18,368 bases of DNA, taken from NCBI GenBank assembly GCA_036401755.1, contig DASWUD010000004.1:1-18368 (forward strand), read 5' to 3'. Source of the DNA: DASWUD01 sp036401755. GTDB taxonomy: Bacteria; Pseudomonadota; Gammaproteobacteria; Thiohalomonadales; Thiohalomonadaceae. The translations under genes were made by a program, and so were the position numbers. This document shows, piece after piece, positions 13,985 to 18,368 of this stretch (position 1 is its first letter; each line of letters starts with the position of its first letter). Below the pieces are notes generated by a model. It searched no databases, was not told where the DNA came from, and worked only from the letters and a program-made list of their open reading frames with translations.

Positions 13985-14556
13985 GAGACATGTTGAACGC
14001 ACAATTCTTTGGCCGTATTCGCGTAAAGGTTGCACAGATCACCTTCTTCCTGCTGTTTCTTTACTGCTTCATCATCAACCCCATCGTCATTGAACCGCTG
14101 GGCGAGACCAAAGGTATCGTCGGTGCAGTGATTATGATTCTCGGCGCACTCATTCGCTCGCTCTCGGCCGGCTACATCAGCAAGAATGACTTTCTTGCCT
14201 CGGAAGGTCTCTACGCGCTGACGCGCAACCCGCTCTACTTCGGCTCGTTTACCGCGCTGCTGGGGCTCAACATCATCATCTGCAATGGCCTGTTTGCCGG
14301 CATAACCGCGGCCCTGTTTGCCATCACCTATATTCCCACCATCCTCAAGGAGGAGGCCGGACTGGCGCATGCCTTCCCGGAACAGTGGCCCATTTTCAAG
14401 AGAAGCACACCGCGCTTCTTCCCGGCCTTTTGGCGGCTCAAGGCGTATGGCCAAATCCGCTGGAGCTATGCCCTGTGGGTGCGCAATCGCGAGTTTCGTG
14501 GCTTTGGCACGGTACTGCTCATCATCGCGGCCCTGGCGTGGTACTCCAGCAGGTAG
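13981..14556 (+). CDS. ICMT/PEMT-like membrane methyltransferase
   Basis: A 191-residue inner-membrane protein with about four hydrophobic helices (roughly residues 18-36, 45-62, 85-122 as a pair, 175-188). It has the family hallmark SEGLYALTRNPLYFG (residues 74-88; R82, N83, P84), followed by a conserved acidic KEEAGLAHAFPEQW (123-136). These mark the isoprenylcysteine carboxyl methyltransferase/phospholipid methyltransferase superfamily, which uses SAM on lipid-linked or membrane-near substrates. Bacteria lack prenylated CAAX proteins, so the true substrate is unknown; a lipid-linked sugar or a lipid is plausible from context. Its ATG overlaps the uxs stop by 4 nt (ATGA). A later ATG at codon 4 cannot be excluded as the start. 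Confidence 0.78.
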   Translation: MRDMLNAQFFGRIRVKVAQITFFLLFLYCFIINPIVIEPLGETKGIVGAVIMILGALIRSLSAGYISKNDFLASEGLYALTRNPLYFGSFTALLGLNIIICNGLFAGITAALFAITYIPTILKEEAGLAHAFPEQWPIFKRSTPRFFPAFWRLKAYGQIRWSYALWVRNREFRGFGTVLLIIAALAWYSSR

Positions 14557-14557
14557 G

Positions 14558-14600
14558 CATTGGCTCGATGCGAACTCCCTCCATCGATACGGAGCCAATG
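14558..14600 (+). repeat. Inverted repeat between methyltransferase and GT2 genes
   Basis: CATTGGCTC (14558-14566) is exactly complementary to GAGCCAATG (14592-14600), separated by 25 nt that also contain GAT/ATC partners. It fills most of the only gap (79 bp) in an otherwise tightly packed operon, beginning 2 nt after the stop codon. With no T-run it is not a standard terminator; an mRNA processing or attenuation hairpin is possible. Confidence 0.5.
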
Positions 14601-14635
14601 AAGTGTCGTTCGGGTAACAGCTCCTGGCACACGCC

Positions 14636-15460
14636 ATGAAGAGCACGCCCCCCCACGCCACCGTCATCATCTCCATCTACAGGGATATCGAGGCACTCGC
14701 TCTCATCCTGCAGGCACTCACGCAGCAAACCCGCGACGATTTCGAGATCCTCGTCTCCGAAGATGGCGAGGATCCTGCCGTGGCGGCCTTCCTGGAGTCA
14801 CGCCTCTCCTCCGGGATTCGACACCTTAGCCAGCCTGATATCGGCTTTCGCAAAAATCGCGCACTCAATCGCGCGATCCTCGCCGCACGGAGCGATCGTT
14901 TAATCTTCATCGACGGCGACTGTGTCCCCCATCCCGCCTTTGTCGAAGCGCATCTGCAACGGCTGCAGCCGGGTGTGGCAACCTCGGGCCGCCGCGTGGA
15001 ACTCGGTCCAGCCTTTTCACAGCGGTTGCGTAACGGCCAGTTGCCATTCACCGTTTTCGTAAAGCCCTTCAACTATCTGCGTGCTCTACCCGCACTGAAG
15101 CGCGACGGCACCAAAAATCGCGAGTACGGTTTACCGCTGCGCTGGCTGCAACGTCTGCTTGGCAATCGCCCGATCCGCATCGTCGGCTGCAATCTCGCCA
15201 TCCATCGCAACGATCTGCTAGCCATCAATGGCTTCAATGAAGAGTACCAGTCACCCGGCATCGGCGAGGATTCCGACATCGACTGGCGCTTGCAGATGGC
15301 GGGGGTGCGGATCATGAGTGTGAAATTCACGGCTATCCAGTACCATCTCTATCACCCGCGCAGCTATACGGTCAGTGACAAGAATCATCAGATCCTTGAA
15401 GAGAGCCGCAAGGCGCAACGCTATATTTGTAGCCACGGCATCAACCAGCACCCGTCATGA
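14636..15460 (+). CDS. Glycosyltransferase family 2
   Basis: A 274-residue GT-A glycosyltransferase, inverting by family rule. The N-terminal strand is ATVIISIYRDIEALALILQ, and the metal-binding DxD motif is FIDGDC (D93, D95). The C-terminal part (GCNLAIHRNDLLAINGFNEEY, then GEDSDIDWRL with E211/D212 as candidate base) resembles the galactosyltransferase-like C-terminal module. No membrane helix, so it acts in the cytoplasm on a lipid-linked or core acceptor. The specificity is unknown; a xylosyl- or glucuronosyltransferase role is suggested only by the ugd-uxs context. The start has no clear ribosome-binding site. Its stop overlaps the next start by 4 nt (ATGA at 15457-15460). Confidence 0.88.
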   Translation: MKSTPPHATVIISIYRDIEALALILQALTQQTRDDFEILVSEDGEDPAVAAFLESRLSSGIRHLSQPDIGFRKNRALNRAILAARSDRLIFIDGDCVPHPAFVEAHLQRLQPGVATSGRRVELGPAFSQRLRNGQLPFTVFVKPFNYLRALPALKRDGTKNREYGLPLRWLQRLLGNRPIRIVGCNLAIHRNDLLAINGFNEEYQSPGIGEDSDIDWRLQMAGVRIMSVKFTAIQYHLYHPRSYTVSDKNHQILEESRKAQRYICSHGINQHPS

Positions 15461-16536
15461 ACATTGCCGACACACGCGCAACGGCGCTGCGCATACTGGT
15501 AGTACGCAACGACAAGCTCGGCGACTTCATGCTCGCCTGGCCGGCCTTCGCATTAATCAAGCGATATCTTCCTGAGGCGCAAGTAGCTGCATTGGTGCCG
15601 GAGTACACCGCACCGATGGCACGGCTTTGCCCTTTCATCGATGAGGTGTTGCTCGACGAGCGTAGCAATGGTGCACGCGAGTTGGCGCGGCAGTTGCGCA
15701 AGGAGCGGTTCGATGTTTTGCTGACACTCTTTTCCACCTCCCGCGTTGCCATGGCCGGCTGGCTGGCTGGCATTCGCTATCGGCTGGCCCCGGCTACCAA
15801 GATCGCCCAGCTCTTCTACAACCAGCGGCTGACCCAGCGCCGCTCCCGCTCGCAAAAACCGGAGTATGCCTACAACCTCGACCTCGTCTGGCGCATGCTG
15901 GCCGATCACGGTGTCATTAACTCATTTACCATGACGCAGGAGCAGGATGGGGATTGGTTGCCGCCAGAGATCACTCGACCATTGCTGCGCTTCAGCGATG
16001 ATCGGCGGTTAATGAAGCAGGCATTTTACGAACGAAACGGAGTGGAGATATCGCGCAAGCTGGTCTTCATCCATGCCGGCAGTGGCGGCTCGGCCACCAA
16101 CCTCCACCCGGAACAGTACGCACAACTCGCCAATCTGTTAAGCCATGATAACGCGCTGGCCTTTGTGATCAGTGCCGGCCCGGGTGAGGGTGCTGTAGCG
16201 CGCAACGTGGCCAACGCAATTAATGCACCAGCTGTCATCTATGAAGCGGCGGGGCTCGCCGAGTTTGCACACACCCTGCAGCTGGCAGACCTCTTCATCA
16301 GCGGTTCCACGGGGCCGCTGCACATCGCGGGGGCGCTGGATCGTCCCACCGCCGCCTTCTATCCCGGCCACCGTTCTGCCACACCGCTGCGCTGGCAGAC
16401 GCTCAACGCCCCGGCGCAACGTCTCGCCTTCACCCCGCCCGCTGGCGCCGATCAGCACGCGGTGGCGGCGATCGACATCGAGGCCGCGGCACACACCATT
16501 CGCGACCACTTTTTCGCTACAACTGCAGCGCGTTAG
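15457..16536 (+). CDS. Glycosyltransferase family 9, heptosyltransferase-like
   Basis: A 359-residue GT-B protein of the ADP-heptose:LPS heptosyltransferase family. The start motif VVRNDKLGDFMLAWPAF contains D23, the expected catalytic aspartate. The donor motif is SGSTGPLHIAGALDRP (residues 282-297). Here a serine/threonine pair replaces the Asp seen in the first GT9 gene (DAGPAH), which marks a different GT9 branch. It probably transfers a heptose or a related sugar to the core; heptose II is one option. It is coupled to the GT2 gene by an ATGA overlap, and its stop codon interlocks by 4 nt (TTAG) with that of the convergent GT4 gene. Confidence 0.86.
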   Translation: MNIADTRATALRILVVRNDKLGDFMLAWPAFALIKRYLPEAQVAALVPEYTAPMARLCPFIDEVLLDERSNGARELARQLRKERFDVLLTLFSTSRVAMAGWLAGIRYRLAPATKIAQLFYNQRLTQRRSRSQKPEYAYNLDLVWRMLADHGVINSFTMTQEQDGDWLPPEITRPLLRFSDDRRLMKQAFYERNGVEISRKLVFIHAGSGGSATNLHPEQYAQLANLLSHDNALAFVISAGPGEGAVARNVANAINAPAVIYEAAGLAEFAHTLQLADLFISGSTGPLHIAGALDRPTAAFYPGHRSATPLRWQTLNAPAQRLAFTPPAGADQHAVAAIDIEAAAHTIRDHFFATTAAR

Positions 16537-17645
16537 ACAGGCTGGCCGGCAAGGATGTCGCGCAGCCGCGTGAAGTGGTCACGCTCGTTAAACATCTCAT
16601 CGGCATACGCCTGACCCGCCAGAGCCAGCCGCTGGCGCAGCTCCGGCGCCAGCGCATAACGGTGCAACTGCTCGGCCAGCGCCTCGCCATCCCCTGCCGT
16701 GAACAGCAGCCCGGTCTGTTCGTGGCGAATGATCTCGGGAACGCCGCCTGAGTTGCTGCCAAGCACCGCCACACCGGCACGCATCGCCTCGGCCAGCACC
16801 AGACCGAAAGTCTCCTCCAGCGTGGTCAGTGCGATCACGTCACACGCCTGCATCCACTGCTGCGGATTGTTGACGAAGTCGCGGAAGGTGACACGCCCTT
16901 CCAGCCCCAGCTCGCTAACCGAACGCTGCAGCTGAGCCAGATACGCCTGGTCCATGGCGTGGCCGACGATGAGCAGATGGATATTCAGTTCGCGATTGAG
17001 GCTATTTGCCAGCGCCTGCAGCATCAGATGCTGCCCCTTAAAGGCTTCGATGCGACCGAACAGCCCCACCAGTAATGCTCCCTCAGTGACGCCCCACTCA
17101 CTGCGCAGCGCAGCACGTGTCGCAGGATCGAGGTCACTCTCCGGCTTTTTCACGCCGTAATAGAGCGTCTGCACCTTGTGGCTGTCGACAGCAGGCAGCC
17201 GCTCTTGGGCAGCATGCTCCAGCAGATGGGTGATGGTCAGCATCATGTCCATCTGGCGGTAGAGAAAGCGATGATAAATATCGTGCTTGGCGCGCGTCAG
17301 CTGCATCTGCCGCGTGTAGACCAGGCGCGGTTTGCGCTTCGAGAACGCCTTGGCCAGCGCCGCCAGCGGCAGGTCTTTGCCCCAGTGAACGTGGATCGCA
17401 TCGATGTCGCGCTCATCGATCAACCTTGCAAGTCGTTTAGCATTGAGGAGCGGCAAAACGCGCCAGCTCTTGGCAATAAATTGGCGCTCCATCGCCAGCT
17501 TTTCGGTGTACTGCACCAGTCGCCCGTGCGGCTTGATCACCGCAACCACCTCATCGCCTTGGCCGACGAGGGCATCACAGCAGCGGTACATGTAGAGTTC
17601 GAGCCCGCCCAGATCGGGCGACAGGCAGAGTTCAAGGATCTTCAT
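16533..17645 (-). CDS. Glycosyltransferase family 4 (WaaG/RfaB-like GT-B)
   Basis: A 370-residue cytosolic glycosyltransferase with both GT4 domains. The N-terminus MKILELCLSPDLGGLELYMYR has the acceptor loop (GGLE, residues 13-16). FGRIEAFKGQHLMLQAL (196-212) is the linker/donor region. LEETFGLVLAEAM (276-288) holds the EX7E pair E278 and E286, followed by GGVPEIIRHEQTGLLF. It is retaining by family rule; the sugar is unknown, though such enzymes in core loci often add hexose or heptose to the heptose region. The ATG overlaps the upstream GT2 stop by 4 nt (ATGA on the minus strand), so it is the second gene of a minus-strand pair extending past the window. Its own stop interlocks with the GT9 stop. 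Confidence 0.9.
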   Translation of the reverse strand: MKILELCLSPDLGGLELYMYRCCDALVGQGDEVVAVIKPHGRLVQYTEKLAMERQFIAKSWRVLPLLNAKRLARLIDERDIDAIHVHWGKDLPLAALAKAFSKRKPRLVYTRQMQLTRAKHDIYHRFLYRQMDMMLTITHLLEHAAQERLPAVDSHKVQTLYYGVKKPESDLDPATRAALRSEWGVTEGALLVGLFGRIEAFKGQHLMLQALANSLNRELNIHLLIVGHAMDQAYLAQLQRSVSELGLEGRVTFRDFVNNPQQWMQACDVIALTTLEETFGLVLAEAMRAGVAVLGSNSGGVPEIIRHEQTGLLFTAGDGEALAEQLHRYALAPELRQRLALAGQAYADEMFNERDHFTRLRDILAGQPV

Positions 17646-18368
17646 GAGGTGTGATCCGGGGCGGTGGGCTGCTCGCGCAACCAGAGGTCGGCGTACTTGA
17701 CGAAGGTGGAGTGAGCGGAGAGCAGTGCCAGCAGTAGTCCCGCACGGCCATCGAGAAAGCCGCCACGCAGCAGATACATGCGCAGGAAGCAGCCGAGCGC
17801 ATGCCAGGCGCCTTCCAGAAGAGAGGCCCGCTTGCCACGCGCATGGCGCTGCATGGCCCAGTCGCGTGCATAACCTGCCGACTTGACCAGGTAGTGGTGG
17901 AGATCACGATAGGTGAAATGGAGCAGATCGCCGCTCACCCTGCGCTCCTCCAGGTCACCATAGTGGAGCTTTTCATGGACCCGCTCATCGCCATATTGGG
18001 CATGTGCGCGAGGATAGAGACGAACGACACGATCCGGGTACCAGCCGCCGTGGCGGATGAAACGGCCGAAGCACCAGGAGAGTCGTGGCACGGCGTAGAC
18101 GGCGTTACGATCATCCCGTTTCAGCACCTGCTCGATGCTGGCACGCAGTTCGGGGGTGACGCGCTCGTCGGCATCGAGCATCAATATCCAGTCGCCGCTG
18201 GCATACCGTTGCGCGCGCTGACGCTGGATGCCATACCCTTGCCAGTCGCTCTCCACATGGACCTTGTCGGTATAGCGTCGGGCAAGCTCTACGGTGTCAT
18301 CGCTACTGCCGGAATCGACGATAACGATTTCATCGGCCCACTGTACGCTGTCGAGACAGGCCGCCAGA
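17642..18368 (-). CDS. Glycosyltransferase family 2, WaaE-like LPS core enzyme (5' end outside window)
   Basis: The reading frame is open to the right edge, so the N-terminus is missing and about 241 residues are visible. The first visible part, SVQWADEIVIVDSGSSDDT, is the nucleotide-binding strand typical of WaaE/KdtX-type GT2 enzymes. WILMLDADERVTPEL carries the DxD metal site. RFIRHGGWYPDRVVRLYPR and VHEKLHYGDLE follow, as in LPS core GT2 proteins that add glucose to heptose I. The C-terminal region (LGCFLRMYLLRGGFLDGRAGLLLALL) may be a membrane-associated hydrophobic helix. A GTG near 18254 is an internal valine, not the start, because clear family sequence continues upstream. It overlaps the following GT4 start by 4 nt. 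Confidence 0.88.
   Translation of the reverse strand, partial: LAACLDSVQWADEIVIVDSGSSDDTVELARRYTDKVHVESDWQGYGIQRQRAQRYASGDWILMLDADERVTPELRASIEQVLKRDDRNAVYAVPRLSWCFGRFIRHGGWYPDRVVRLYPRAHAQYGDERVHEKLHYGDLEERRVSGDLLHFTYRDLHHYLVKSAGYARDWAMQRHARGKRASLLEGAWHALGCFLRMYLLRGGFLDGRAGLLLALLSAHSTFVKYADLWLREQPTAPDHTS

Noticed and set aside
1..18368. CRISPR array, toxin-antitoxin, phage or transposon remnants
   Set aside because: No repeat-spacer pattern, no integrase or transposase domains, and no terminal inverted repeats with target duplications were seen.

Overview
The window comes from a Gram-negative bacterium, most likely a gammaproteobacterium with a moderately high G+C genome. The reasons are the order thiC, TolC-type exporter, lipid A acyltransferase, waaA and kdkA, and the fact that Kdo kinase is mainly a gammaproteobacterial enzyme. 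Nothing in the window fixes the genus. Most of the DNA is one chromosomal locus for lipopolysaccharide (LPS) core and outer-envelope glycan assembly. I see no transposase, integrase, CRISPR array, tRNA or rRNA.

Layout: (1) Positions 1-357, minus strand: the 5' end of thiC behind a TPP riboswitch. (2) 358-635: gene-free spacer with a possible thiC promoter. (3) 636-2823, plus: a PCMT-family methyltransferase and a TolC-type outer-membrane channel. (4) A perfect 14-bp hairpin, then 2878-5608, plus: hemerythrin-domain protein, LpxL-type acyltransferase and WaaA Kdo transferase. (5) 5569-6306, minus: Kdo kinase KdkA, which overlaps the end of waaA and starts 3 bp from the next gene. (6) 6310-10550, plus: GT9 heptosyltransferase, membrane LTA-synthase-like phosphotransferase, a decayed duplicate of a gene start, and a GT4 glycosyltransferase. 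(7) 10547-11554, minus: a CgeB-like glycosyltransferase. (8) 11682-16536, plus: ugd, uxs, an ICMT-like membrane methyltransferase, a GT2 and a second GT9. (9) 16533-18368, minus: a GT4 and a partial WaaE-like GT2, translationally coupled.

How the genes fit together: LpxL-type acyltransferase, WaaA and KdkA would finish lipid A, add Kdo and phosphorylate it. The two GT9 enzymes and the GT4/GT2 enzymes would build the core on top. The LTA-synthase-like enzyme probably decorates a glycan or lipid in the periplasm. Ugd and Uxs would make UDP-glucuronate and then UDP-xylose (or its 4-keto intermediate) as donors. I see no aminotransferase or formyltransferase for aminoarabinose, so a pentose- or uronate-containing core is the simplest reading.

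The most unusual structures are the decayed 115-bp tandem duplication of a glycosyltransferase start (9287-9518), two convergent gene pairs whose stop codons interlock by exactly 4 nt, and the ugd-uxs-methyltransferase cassette with overlapping start and stop codons. I did not find a clearly new defence or mobile system; the novelty here is in envelope glycan chemistry and gene packing.
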